Origin: Aquiluna sp.
GTDB lineage: Bacteria > Actinomycetota > Actinomycetes > Actinomycetales > Microbacteriaceae
DNA: 64,000 bases
Direction of reading: 5' to 3'
Assembly: GCA_021741585.1 (NCBI GenBank)
Contig: JAIOXN010000001.1
Coordinates: forward strand, 1 to 64,000
This document shows positions 56,538 to 64,000 of this stretch, one piece after another. The notes under the pieces are model-generated. The model saw nothing but the letters and a program-made list of their open reading frames with translations. It made no database searches and was not told where the DNA came from. A program made the translations under genes and the position numbers. Positions within the stretch are counted from its first letter, which is position 1. Each line of letters starts with the position of its first letter.

Positions 56538-57526
56538 TTTATCGCCTAATTTTCAACCTCTTCTTCAAGCAGATTGACCCGGAAGTGGCCCACAAACTTG
56601 GGGTATTGGCAATCAATTTTGCTTATAGAGTCGGCATCATTAGGCCGAAAAAAGTGAAGAAGTCCATCAAGCTCTTAGGTCTTGACTTTGACAATCGAAT
56701 TGGGATGGCTGCTGGTTTTGATAAAAACGCAAAGCTAATTCTTCCACTCTATGCGCTCGGGTTTGGGCATGTTGAAATCGGCACCGTCACCGCAATTGCG
56801 CAGCCTGGAAACCCAAAGCCGCGAATGTTCAGGGTGCCTGCATACCGAGCACTAATAAATCGAATGGGTTTCAACAACGAAGGTGCTGAGGTAATCGCGA
56901 AACGATTAGCTGAAGTTCGAAGCTCCAATAGGAAGCTTCCAATTATTGGCGTCAACATCGGCAAAAGTAAGGTGACGGAACCCGAAAATGCTGCCAGTGA
57001 CTATCGCAAAAGCGCCAAGTTGCTGGCTCCGTATGCGGATTATTTTGCGGTGAATGTCTCTTCTCCAAACACACCAGGTCTGAGAGACTTGCAGCAGGTT
57101 GAATCGCTTCGTCCCATCCTGAAGGCTGTTGCGGAAGAAGCAGGAAAAGTTCCGGTGCTGGTAAAGGTTGCTCCAGACCTCAACGATCAGGACCTTTACG
57201 GAATCATCGACCTGGTCGGCGAACTTGGGCTTTCCGGGATCATCGCAGCCAACACCACAATCAAGCGAGAAGGTGTTGGAAAATCAAGCGTCGTGTCTGA
57301 AGCCGGTGGTCTCAGTGGACCGGTATTGCATGAGAGGGCTAAAGACATGCTTGTGAAGATTCGCCAGCGTCTGGGTGAAGGTTTCACAGTTATTTCTGTT
57401 GGTGGCATCGAGACTTCAGAGCAAGCGCGCGAACGCTTGGACCTTGGGGCAGACCTAGTTCAGGGGTACACCGGATTTATATACGCTGGACCATCTTGGC
57501 CGAGAAGGCTTGCGAAAGGGCTCTAG
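56534..57526 (+). CDS. pyrD: dihydroorotate dehydrogenase (quinone)
   Basis: A 330-aa class 2 DHODH that links pyrimidine synthesis to the quinone pool. The N-terminal 40 residues ([19 protein letters not shown]) form the membrane-associated helix pair typical of class 2. FMN-binding segments include [38 protein letters not shown] with the catalytic Ser, and [19 protein letters not shown] at 56534 overlaps nrdR. It converges with the aldo/keto reductase gene, overlapping by four bases. Confidence 0.95.
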   Translation: MIYRLIFNLFFKQIDPEVAHKLGVLAINFAYRVGIIRPKKVKKSIKLLGLDFDNRIGMAAGFDKNAKLILPLYALGFGHVEIGTVTAIAQPGNPKPRMFRVPAYRALINRMGFNNEGAEVIAKRLAEVRSSNRKLPIIGVNIGKSKVTEPENAASDYRKSAKLLAPYADYFAVNVSSPNTPGLRDLQQVESLRPILKAVAEEAGKVPVLVKVAPDLNDQDLYGIIDLVGELGLSGIIAANTTIKREGVGKSSVVSEAGGLSGPVLHERAKDMLVKIRQRLGEGFTVISVGGIETSEQARERLDLGADLVQGYTGFIYAGPSWPRRLAKGL

Positions 57527-58524
57527 GAGAGTCTTCCCTCTGGGCTCTTAGTTAGGTCAGGGTTATTCTCGATCGAGTCACCAAGAATTTCATCGACTTT
57601 CTTGAGAATCTCTGCAGGGATCTCAACTCCAATAGCGCCAATGTTGGATGAGATTTGATCCGGCCTTGATGCACCAACGATTGCTCCTGCGATGTTTTTG
57701 TTTGAAAGCACCCAGGCGATTGCAAACTGCGCCATTGTGACCCCAAGTTCATCCGCGAGCGGCTTGAGTTCTTGAACTCTGGTGAGGGTTTTCTCTCCCA
57801 TGAATTTTTCGATTATGCCCTTTAGATCTGGATCGGCAGCTCTTGATCCTGCCGGGACTGCTGCGCCAGGTAGGTATTTCCCGGTTAGGACACCTTGCGC
57901 CATTGGAGACCAGACTATTTGGCTCAGGCCTAGCTCTTCAGAGGTTGGAATTACCTTCTCCTCGATAACGCGCCAAAGCATTGAGTACTGCGGCTGGTTG
58001 GAGATTAATTGGATGCCAAGTTCTTTGGCCAATTTGTGACCGGCACGGATCTGGTCGGCGTTCCACTCTGATACACCGACATAGAGAACCTTTCCCATTC
58101 GAACTAGGTCGGCAAATGCCTGCATGGTCTCTTCTAGCGGGGTCTCGTAGTCAAAGCGGTGGGCTTGATAAAGGTCCACGTAATCGGTTTGCAGGCGCTT
58201 TAGAGATCCGTTGATAGATTCCATGATGTGCTTGCGGCTGAGACCAGTGTCGTTCGGACCTTTCTCCGCAACCGGCCAGTAAACCTTGGTCAGGATTTCA
58301 ATACCCTCACGGCGCTCATTTTTGAGTGCTTTCCCGAGCACTACCTCTGCTGCTTGATTCGCGTAGACATCAGCTGTGTCGAAGGTGGTGATGCCGCCTT
58401 CCAATGCAGCTTTCACCGTCGAGAAAGCTTGCTCATCAGCAACCTGAGAGGCGTGGGTGAGCCAGTTTCCGTAAATGATCTCGGAAACCTTGAATCCTGA
58501 GTTACCTAGGTATCTAAACTGCAT
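57523..58524 (-). CDS. aldo/keto reductase (AKR6, potassium-channel beta-like)
   Basis: A 333-aa NADPH-dependent oxidoreductase. MQFRYLGNSGFKVSEIIYGNW opens it; the catalytic Asp and Tyr are in FDTADVYANQAAEVVLG, with the His in DLYQAHRFDYETPLEETM. GASRPDQISSNI binds cofactor. ATG at 58524 is chosen; the longer frame is not supported. It lies eight bases after the DUF3043 gene on the same strand and is likely co-transcribed. The physiological substrate is unknown. Confidence 0.9.
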   Translation of the reverse strand: MQFRYLGNSGFKVSEIIYGNWLTHASQVADEQAFSTVKAALEGGITTFDTADVYANQAAEVVLGKALKNERREGIEILTKVYWPVAEKGPNDTGLSRKHIMESINGSLKRLQTDYVDLYQAHRFDYETPLEETMQAFADLVRMGKVLYVGVSEWNADQIRAGHKLAKELGIQLISNQPQYSMLWRVIEEKVIPTSEELGLSQIVWSPMAQGVLTGKYLPGAAVPAGSRAADPDLKGIIEKFMGEKTLTRVQELKPLADELGVTMAQFAIAWVLSNKNIAGAIVGASRPDQISSNIGAIGVEIPAEILKKVDEILGDSIENNPDLTKSPEGRLS

Positions 58525-58532
58525 TGTTTTGC

Positions 58533-59075
58533 CTATCTGTCTAGTTTGGCGAAGCGCTTCACTTGTGGTTTTGGGATTCTTAGAGGTCTCATTTGGATTG
58601 AGCGCATTGCGCCGTACCAAGCGAGGCCGCCTTCAAGCTTGTCCTCACCAAATTTCTTGGCGCATGCCTTCTTAACTGCACGTCCAACCAACCAGGCGTC
58701 AATTCCAACCAGGCCAAACAGTGCCCACATTCCAAAAAGTGTGATGACCTGGACTGTGTAGGAATCGATGAAAGTCGCAAGTACAACAACCATCAGAGCG
58801 GGGAGTACGACCTCACCCATGGTGAATCGCACGTCAACCAAGTCTCTTGCAAACTTTCGCTGCGGTCCGCGGTCACGCATGCTCAAATAGCGCTCTTCGC
58901 CTCGCATTAACCCCTCGCGAGCACGATTGCGCTCATCACGAATTTTCTGTCGTTGGGCAATTTTTGCAGCCTTGCTGCGGTCGCCAACAAGCGGTTGCTT
59001 TCTTGCCTGCTCGCGTTCTTTGCGAGGGGGAGTGGGGCGGCCTTTTCCGGCTGGCTGGGAGGTTTCTTCGCTCAT
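58533..59075 (-). CDS. DUF3043 membrane protein
   Basis: A 180-aa actinobacterial protein of unknown function. A long charged N-terminus (about 85 residues rich in Arg, Lys and Glu, with GKGRPTPPRKEREQARK) precedes MRDRGPQRKFARDLVDVRFT, which is the DUF3043 signature. Two transmembrane segments follow (about residues 92-112 and 115-135). The basic N-terminus suggests contact with nucleic acid or acidic lipid, which is inference. Divergent from the M20 gene with a 35-base gap. Confidence 0.87.
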   Translation of the reverse strand: MSEETSQPAGKGRPTPPRKEREQARKQPLVGDRSKAAKIAQRQKIRDERNRAREGLMRGEERYLSMRDRGPQRKFARDLVDVRFTMGEVVLPALMVVVLATFIDSYTVQVITLFGMWALFGLVGIDAWLVGRAVKKACAKKFGEDKLEGGLAWYGAMRSIQMRPLRIPKPQVKRFAKLDR

Positions 59076-59110
59076 CGCTACCTTTCGGGATGTGCCACTA
59101 GATTAGCGGT

Positions 59111-60511
59111 ATGTCCTTCAAGCAAATACCGCTAAACACTGCATTAGTTGAGCCAGTAGAGAACTATGTATCTGGGATTTTCCCAAGTGCAATTGGTTTA
59201 TTGGGTGAATTGGTAAAGATCCCTGGCATTGCCTGGGAGAGCTTTGACCCGAACAACTTGGAGCTATCAGCCCAAAAAGTAAAAAGTGCGTTTGAAGCTA
59301 TTCACTTCTTTGATTTTGTTGATATCCGTAAGGCCGCAAAACCCAATGGGGAACTGGGTTCACCCGCCATTCTTGCAAGAAGAGCTGGTTCGGTTGGCGC
59401 TCCCCATGTTCTTTTGTATGCACACCACGATGTTCAACCACCGGGGGAATCAGAGCTTTGGGAGACCGATCCGTTTCAGGCAACCCTCAAGGGTGACCGA
59501 CTCTTCGGGCGAGGTGCTTCCGATGACAAATCCGGAATTATTACCCACCTCTATGCCCTTCGGGGACTCCTGGAATTAGCCGAACAGGTCGATCTAGGAG
59601 TAACTCTCTTCATTGAGGGTGAAGAAGAGGCCGGTTCTGAGTCTTTCGAAAATTTCCTTGAGGAAAATAAGGCTGATTTGGCTGCGGATCTCATAATCGT
59701 TGCGGACAGCGGAAACTGGACCGAGGATATTCCCGCTTTGACCACAACTCTTCGTGGAATGGTTTCCCAAACTTTCACTGTGACAACTCTTGACCATGCT
59801 GTGCACTCCGGAATGTTCGGCGGCCCGTTGCCTGATGCGATGACGGTCATGGTTCGTCTGTTGGCGAGTCTCACTGATTCAAATGGCGATGTTGCAATCC
59901 ACGGCTTGAAGTCCACCAAGGTAGACGAAATACCAATATCTGACGAGGATTTCCGCGCAGCGGCTGGGATTTTGGATGGGGTGTCCACTCTTGGGACCAA
60001 ATCCTTGGTTCAGCAAAACTGGGGGGAACCTGCGGTAACAATAATCGGGATCGATGCACCAACAGTGGCGGTTTCTTCTAATACGGCTCAACCATCCATC
60101 ACAGCCCGAGTCTCGCTAAGGCTTTCACCCGATCAAGATCCAACCGAAGGCCTTGAGTTGCTGCGCAAGCATCTTTTGGAAAAAGTTGAATTTGGGGCCA
60201 GAGTTACTTTTGGTCACAGCGAAAAAGGTCCTGGATTCCTTGCTAAAGAAGGCTGGTCTTCGGCTCTGGCGCACGAGGCATTTAGTGCAATGTGGCCTAA
60301 CCCGTCTGTGAGCATTGGAATTGGTGGCTCAATCCCATTCATATCGTCTTTCGCCAGCGCGTTTCCAGATGCCGAGATTCTGGTTACAGGGGTTGAAGAG
60401 CCAGATTCAAGGGCGCATTCTCCAAACGAGTCTCAGCACCTTCCAACTCTAAAGAGGGCCATTGGTGCTGAAGCATTGATGCTGCTTCATGGGAATCAAT
60501 TGCGCTCATAG
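59111..60511 (+). CDS. M20-family dipeptidase
   Basis: A 466-aa zinc metallopeptidase. The metal site includes YAHHDVQPPGESELW, the bridging Asp in GRGASDDKSGIITHL, the catalytic Glu pair in EGEEEAGSESF, and the later Asp in IVADSGNW. A dimerisation domain sits in the middle and a late HLPTLKRAIG carries the last His. It probably cleaves dipeptides in the cytoplasm. No signal peptide is visible. Confidence 0.92.
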   Translation: MSFKQIPLNTALVEPVENYVSGIFPSAIGLLGELVKIPGIAWESFDPNNLELSAQKVKSAFEAIHFFDFVDIRKAAKPNGELGSPAILARRAGSVGAPHVLLYAHHDVQPPGESELWETDPFQATLKGDRLFGRGASDDKSGIITHLYALRGLLELAEQVDLGVTLFIEGEEEAGSESFENFLEENKADLAADLIIVADSGNWTEDIPALTTTLRGMVSQTFTVTTLDHAVHSGMFGGPLPDAMTVMVRLLASLTDSNGDVAIHGLKSTKVDEIPISDEDFRAAAGILDGVSTLGTKSLVQQNWGEPAVTIIGIDAPTVAVSSNTAQPSITARVSLRLSPDQDPTEGLELLRKHLLEKVEFGARVTFGHSEKGPGFLAKEGWSSALAHEAFSAMWPNPSVSIGIGGSIPFISSFASAFPDAEILVTGVEEPDSRAHSPNESQHLPTLKRAIGAEALMLLHGNQLRS

Positions 60512-60543
60512 GCGTTAAACTCATTGGTGAACCTGGAGGAAAA

Positions 60544-60885
60544 ATGACTGAGGCTACAAAGCACGGAGTATTACTTACCGATGTTGCGATCGACAAGGTG
60601 AAAGCGCTTTTATCTGCAGAGGGTCGCGATGACCTTCGACTTCGCGTGAATGTGCAACCAGGTGGCTGCTCCGGTTTGATTTACCAACTTTTCTTCGACG
60701 AACTGCTTGAAGAAGCCGATGCCGTGGTTGATTTTGGTGGGGTTGAGGTCGTTGTTGACGCCATGAGTATCCCTTATTTGGACGGTGCTTCAATTGATTT
60801 TGAGGACTCAATCCAAAAACAGGGATTTACTATCGACAACCCAAACGCTTCGGGAAGCTGCGCCTGCGGAGATTCCTTTAGCTAG
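60544..60885 (+). CDS. erpA: HesB/IscA-type iron-sulfur carrier (ErpA-like)
   Basis: A 113-aa A-type carrier that hands [4Fe-4S] or [2Fe-2S] clusters to target enzymes. The three cluster Cys residues are in QPGGCSGLIYQL and the C-terminal SGSCACGDSF. ATG at 60544 has TGGAGGA upstream. It lies just before the cytochrome c oxidase operon, a common actinobacterial arrangement. ErpA and IscA cannot be separated firmly by sequence alone. Confidence 0.92.
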   Translation: MTEATKHGVLLTDVAIDKVKALLSAEGRDDLRLRVNVQPGGCSGLIYQLFFDELLEEADAVVDFGGVEVVVDAMSIPYLDGASIDFEDSIQKQGFTIDNPNASGSCACGDSFS

Positions 60886-60962
60886 AGAGCCGAAATAGCC
60901 AAGTTTTAGGGCTGTTTTGGGTTAGACTTTAGGCATCTATAGCGATGTTAGAAGGATGTCCA

Positions 60963-61814
60963 TTGATTAAAAATCGTCGCCGATTTGCAACGTTGTCAGC
61001 CATTTCCGCTGCAACCCTTGCGCTGTCGGGTTGTTCTGCCGAGGCGCAACGCGGCTTTCTGCCTGATTCCTCAGGTGTAACAAACCACACAGACAGCATC
61101 ATTGGGCTTTGGACAAGCTCATGGATTGTTCTTTTGGCGGTTGGAGTGCTTTCCTGGGGCCTAATTGCCTGGGCACTAATTGTTTATCGTCGAGGTAAGG
61201 GCGAGACCGGCATGCCAGTTCAGCTTCGCTACAACATGCCGATTGAAACCATGTTCACCGTAATTCCTTTGATTTTGGTGCTTGGTTTCTTCGCGTTCAC
61301 CGCTCGCGACATGACTGCTATCGAAGCGAAGACCGAAAATCCAGACGTGACGATCAACGTAGTTGCCAAGCAATGGAGCTGGGACTTCAACTACGTGGAC
61401 GAGAATGTATTCGACTCAGGCATACAGGCACAGTTCACAGGTGCTGAGGAAAATGTCATGGAGACTCTTCCTACGCTCTACCTACCCGTAGGTAAAACGG
61501 TTGAGGTGCAGCTAAATTCTCGCGATGTAATTCACTCCTTCTGGGTTGTTGAGTTCTTGTACAAGAAGGACATGTTCCCAGGCCGCACCAACTACATGTA
61601 TTTCACTCCAGAGAAGGAAGGCACCTACGTTGGTAAGTGTGCCGAGCTCTGTGGTGAGTATCACTCAATGATGCTCTTCAACGTGAAGGTCGTCTCTCAG
61701 AGTGAATATGACGCTCACATTGCATCTCTAGCCGCTAGGGGCAACGTTGGTCAGCTCGGTAGCGAGTATGACCGTAATCAAAATCTTTCCAAGTCTGAAA
61801 GCACTGAGGGATAG
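60963..61814 (+). CDS. ctaC: cytochrome c oxidase subunit II
   Basis: A 283-aa lipoprotein subunit. TTG at 60963 is chosen because GAAGGA lies six bases upstream; a start at 60945 would place six residues before it. The signal peptide ends in the lipobox LSGC with Cys24, to be processed by LspA. Two transmembrane segments follow (about residues 50-70 and 95-115). The CuA site is complete: His in HSFWVVEF and [12 protein letters not shown] with two Cys, Glu, His and Met. Confidence 0.95.
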   Translation: MIKNRRRFATLSAISAATLALSGCSAEAQRGFLPDSSGVTNHTDSIIGLWTSSWIVLLAVGVLSWGLIAWALIVYRRGKGETGMPVQLRYNMPIETMFTVIPLILVLGFFAFTARDMTAIEAKTENPDVTINVVAKQWSWDFNYVDENVFDSGIQAQFTGAEENVMETLPTLYLPVGKTVEVQLNSRDVIHSFWVVEFLYKKDMFPGRTNYMYFTPEKEGTYVGKCAELCGEYHSMMLFNVKVVSQSEYDAHIASLAARGNVGQLGSEYDRNQNLSKSESTEG

Positions 61815-61819
61815 GGAAA

Positions 61820-63508
61820 ATGGCAACAATTACCGAAACCAGAACCGCTCCAGGAGTATTCACTCCAAAGCGCACTAAGGGACAGATCTTGGTTGATTGG
61901 TTGACTACAACCGACCACAAGAAGATCGGTTATCTCTACTTCATCACCTCGTTCATCTACTTCCTAATCGGTGGCGTGATGGCGCTGATTATTCGTGCCC
62001 AGCTGGCGCTGCCTGGCTTGGACGTAGTTGCAACCAAGGAGCAGTACAACCAGCTGTTCACAATGCACGGAACAATCATGCTTTTGATGTTTGCAACTCC
62101 TTTGTTTGCAGGCTTTGCGAACGTGATTATGCCGGTCCAGATCGGTGCTCCGGATGTTGCGTTCCCTAGACTGAACGCAATTGCTTACTGGTTCTTCAAC
62201 TTCGGTTCTTTTATTGCTGTTGCTGGATTCTTTACGCCTCAGGGGGCTGCATCCTTTGGTTGGTTTGCCTATGCACCGCTTTCTAACACCACATTCAGCC
62301 CAGGTATCGGTGGAGACTTGTGGGTCTTCGGTCTAGCGCTTAGCGGTTTTGGAACCATCTTGGGTGGAGTGAACTTCATAACCACCGTGATCACAATGCG
62401 TGCCCCTGGTATGACTATGTGGCGTATGCCGGTCTTTACCTGGAACACACTGGTCACCTCAATCTTGATCATCATGTGTTTCCCTCCGCTTGCTGCGGCA
62501 CTTTTCGCACTTGGTGCGGACCGTAAGTTTGGGGCTCAGATCTTTGATCCTGCCAACGGCGGTGCCATGCTGTGGCAACACCTGTTCTGGTTCTTTGGTC
62601 ACCCAGAGGTTTACATCATTGCGCTACCGTTCTTCGGAATCGTTTCGGAGATCTTCCCGGTATTTAGCCGCAAGCCAATTTTTGGTTACAAGACTTTGGT
62701 TTATGCAACCATCGCGATTGCGGCTCTGTCCATGACAGTTTGGGCTCACCACATGTACGTCACCGGTCAGGTTCTACTGCCATTCTTCGCGTTCACAACA
62801 ATGTTGATCGCGGTGCCGACAGGCGTGAAGATCTTCAACTGGATTGGAACGCTCTGGCGAGGTTCCATAACTTTCGAAACTCCAATGCTCTGGAGCCTAG
62901 GTTTCTTGGTTAGCTTCGTATTCGGTGGTCTAACCGGTGTCATCTTGGCCTCGCCAGCACTTGACTTCCACTTGTCTGACACTTACTTCGTGGTTGCTCA
63001 CTTCCACTACGTAATCTTCGGAACCGTTGTGTTCGCGATGTTCGCGGGCTTCTACTTCTGGTGGCCAAAGTTCACTGGAAAGATGTTGAATGAGCGCCTA
63101 GGAAAGATTCACTTCTGGTTGCTATTCGTAGGTTTCCACACCACATTCCTGATTCAGCACTGGTTGGGTGTAATCGGCATGCCACGTCGTTATGCGACCT
63201 ACTTGCCTGAAGACGGCTTCACCGAGATGAACATTGTTTCTACCATCGGTGCTGCAATCCTGGCTGTATCGATGATTCCATTCCTTTGGAACGTCTGGAT
63301 CACCGCACGTAAGGGTGTCAAGACTGAGCTCAAGGACCCATGGGGTTACGGAAGATCATTGGAGTGGGCAACTGATTCACCATTCCCACGTCACAACTTC
63401 CACTCGATTCCAAGAATTCGTTCAGAGTCGCCTGCTTTTGACCTAAATCACCCAGAGCACGCAGCTCCGGAGGCTAAGGACTCGTACAGCAAAGAAGGCA
63501 TCATCTAA
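61820..63508 (+). CDS. ctaD: cytochrome c oxidase subunit I
   Basis: A 562-aa haem-copper oxidase core with twelve transmembrane segments. Haem and copper ligands are in [26 protein letters not shown] and [11 protein letters not shown], and the Tyr of the His-Tyr cross-link (HPEVY) is present. The PEVYI motif indicates the type A family with a D-channel. It reduces oxygen to water and pumps protons. The 3' end shares a base with ctaF (TAATG). Confidence 0.97.
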   Translation: MATITETRTAPGVFTPKRTKGQILVDWLTTTDHKKIGYLYFITSFIYFLIGGVMALIIRAQLALPGLDVVATKEQYNQLFTMHGTIMLLMFATPLFAGFANVIMPVQIGAPDVAFPRLNAIAYWFFNFGSFIAVAGFFTPQGAASFGWFAYAPLSNTTFSPGIGGDLWVFGLALSGFGTILGGVNFITTVITMRAPGMTMWRMPVFTWNTLVTSILIIMCFPPLAAALFALGADRKFGAQIFDPANGGAMLWQHLFWFFGHPEVYIIALPFFGIVSEIFPVFSRKPIFGYKTLVYATIAIAALSMTVWAHHMYVTGQVLLPFFAFTTMLIAVPTGVKIFNWIGTLWRGSITFETPMLWSLGFLVSFVFGGLTGVILASPALDFHLSDTYFVVAHFHYVIFGTVVFAMFAGFYFWWPKFTGKMLNERLGKIHFWLLFVGFHTTFLIQHWLGVIGMPRRYATYLPEDGFTEMNIVSTIGAAILAVSMIPFLWNVWITARKGVKTELKDPWGYGRSLEWATDSPFPRHNFHSIPRIRSESPAFDLNHPEHAAPEAKDSYSKEGII

Positions 63509-63921
63509 TGAAGTCCAATATCGTAATTCTGCTTGTAATGGCCGCTTACTTCACCATTGCAGACATCGCATATGGCGTGTGGACATACATCGAATGGGGC
63601 GCGATGGAGCCAATCGGCACCGCTGCAATCGGCCTGCTTGTGATTCTTTCCTTGTTCATTGCTTACTACCTGCACATGGGCGACAAGAGAACCGCAACCT
63701 TGCCTGAGGACCGCCTCGATGCAGAAATCGCAGACGACTCTGGTGAAATTGGTTTCTTTAGCCCTTGGTCTTGGTGGCCGCTGATGCTTGGCGCCTCGGC
63801 AGCGATGGCCTTTGCATCACTTGCGATTGGCTGGTGGCTGTTCTACATCGCTGCTCCAATCGGTGTAGTTGCAATTGCTGGATTCGTTTTCGAGTACAGC
63901 CGTGGCGCACACGCCCACTAA
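63508..63921 (+). CDS. ctaF: actinobacterial cytochrome c oxidase subunit IV
   Basis: A 137-aa membrane subunit found in actinobacterial aa3 oxidases. Four hydrophobic segments are visible (about residues 4-24, 32-54, 88-108 and 110-130). The segment DKRTATLPEDRLDAEIADDSGE between helices two and three matches the family. It shares one base with ctaD, so the three subunits are in one operon. ctaE and the bc1 complex genes are not in the window. Confidence 0.92.
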   Translation: MKSNIVILLVMAAYFTIADIAYGVWTYIEWGAMEPIGTAAIGLLVILSLFIAYYLHMGDKRTATLPEDRLDAEIADDSGEIGFFSPWSWWPLMLGASAAMAFASLAIGWWLFYIAAPIGVVAIAGFVFEYSRGAHAH

Positions 63922-64000
63922 ATGAGCAACGATCCAGTTCTACTGGTAATTGACGCCCAAAAAGGTTTTCGGGACACCGAACACTGGGGGAGCGGTGCCA
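63922..64000 (+). CDS. isochorismatase-like cysteine hydrolase (partial, 5' end)
   Basis: The first 26 codons of a gene that continues beyond the window. The stretch DPVLLVIDAQKGFRDTEHWG matches the N-terminus of the isochorismatase-like family, with the catalytic Asp in VIDAQ. ATG at 63922 shares no base with ctaF but follows its stop directly. Substrate cannot be judged from this fragment; nicotinamidase is one possibility. Confidence 0.7.
   Translation, partial: MSNDPVLLVIDAQKGFRDTEHWGSGA

Overview
The window is a run of chromosomal housekeeping genes from an actinobacterium, most probably a small-genome, medium-GC member of the Microbacteriaceae such as the freshwater Luna group (Rhodoluna or Aquiluna type). 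The class is supported by gene order and lineage-typical families: a wag31/DivIVA-containing division cluster, GarA/OdhI-type FHA protein, FtsR-type MerR regulator, class II DAHP synthase, DUF3040, DUF3043, CtaF-type oxidase subunit IV and a Rv2175c-like DNA-binding protein. The family and genus are inferred from base composition (about half G+C by eye), very short intergenic gaps and loss of genes usually found in these clusters. Coding density is very high: no gene-free stretch exceeds about 145 bp outside the rRNA region.

Layout. 1-760: 3' end of 23S rRNA, 5S rRNA and terminator. 810-11085: TPR protein, HAD phosphatase, a 37-aa ORF, tlyA, nadK, recN, pyrG, xerD, parA, scpA and scpB, the same order as the Rv1691-Rv1710 block of Mycobacterium tuberculosis but with several members missing. 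11072-17151: rluB, aroH, tyrA, cmk, der, ldh and a DUF368/PopT transporter. 17173-20471: tRNA-Pro, metF, then pgsA-like, garA, ftsR and a second merR. 20468-30312: an orphan ParA ATPase, pyruvate carboxylase, deformylase, FadD, ROK glucokinase, PlsC and DAHP synthase. 30314-32155: Rv2175c-like protein, polyprenyl synthetase and DUF3040. 32169-50685: the division and cell wall cluster mraZ-rsmH-ftsL-ftsI-murE-murF-mraY-murD-ftsW-murG-murC-ftsQ-ftsZ-yggS-sepF-yggT-divIVA-lspA-rluD. 50712-60885: dnaE, flavin reductase, hisD, nrdR, pyrD, aldo/keto reductase, DUF3043, M20 peptidase and an ErpA-like protein. 60963-64000: cytochrome c oxidase ctaC, ctaD and ctaF, and the start of an isochorismatase-like gene.

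How the genes fit together. Three themes recur: chromosome replication, segregation and repair (recN, xerD, parA, scpAB, dnaE, nrdR); septal growth (mraZ to divIVA, with the lipid carrier genes polyprenyl synthetase, mraY, murG and popT); and central and amino-acid metabolism (pyc, ldh, glk, aroG, aroH, tyrA, metF, hisD, pyrD, pyrG). Many junctions overlap by 1 or 4 bases (TAGTG, ATGA, GTGA, TTGA), which implies translational coupling. Five convergent junctions have essentially no space between stop codons.

I found no mobile element, CRISPR array, defence island or clearly undescribed system. The most interesting signals are regulatory. A 12-base word and a 7-N7-7 dyad with nearly identical spacers occur upstream of both ftsZ and the merR gene that follows ftsR. 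Three tandem 10-bp boxes precede mraZ. The GarA-type protein lacks the classical ETTSVF phosphorylation motif, and the Rv2175c-like gene lacks its usual kinase neighbour.
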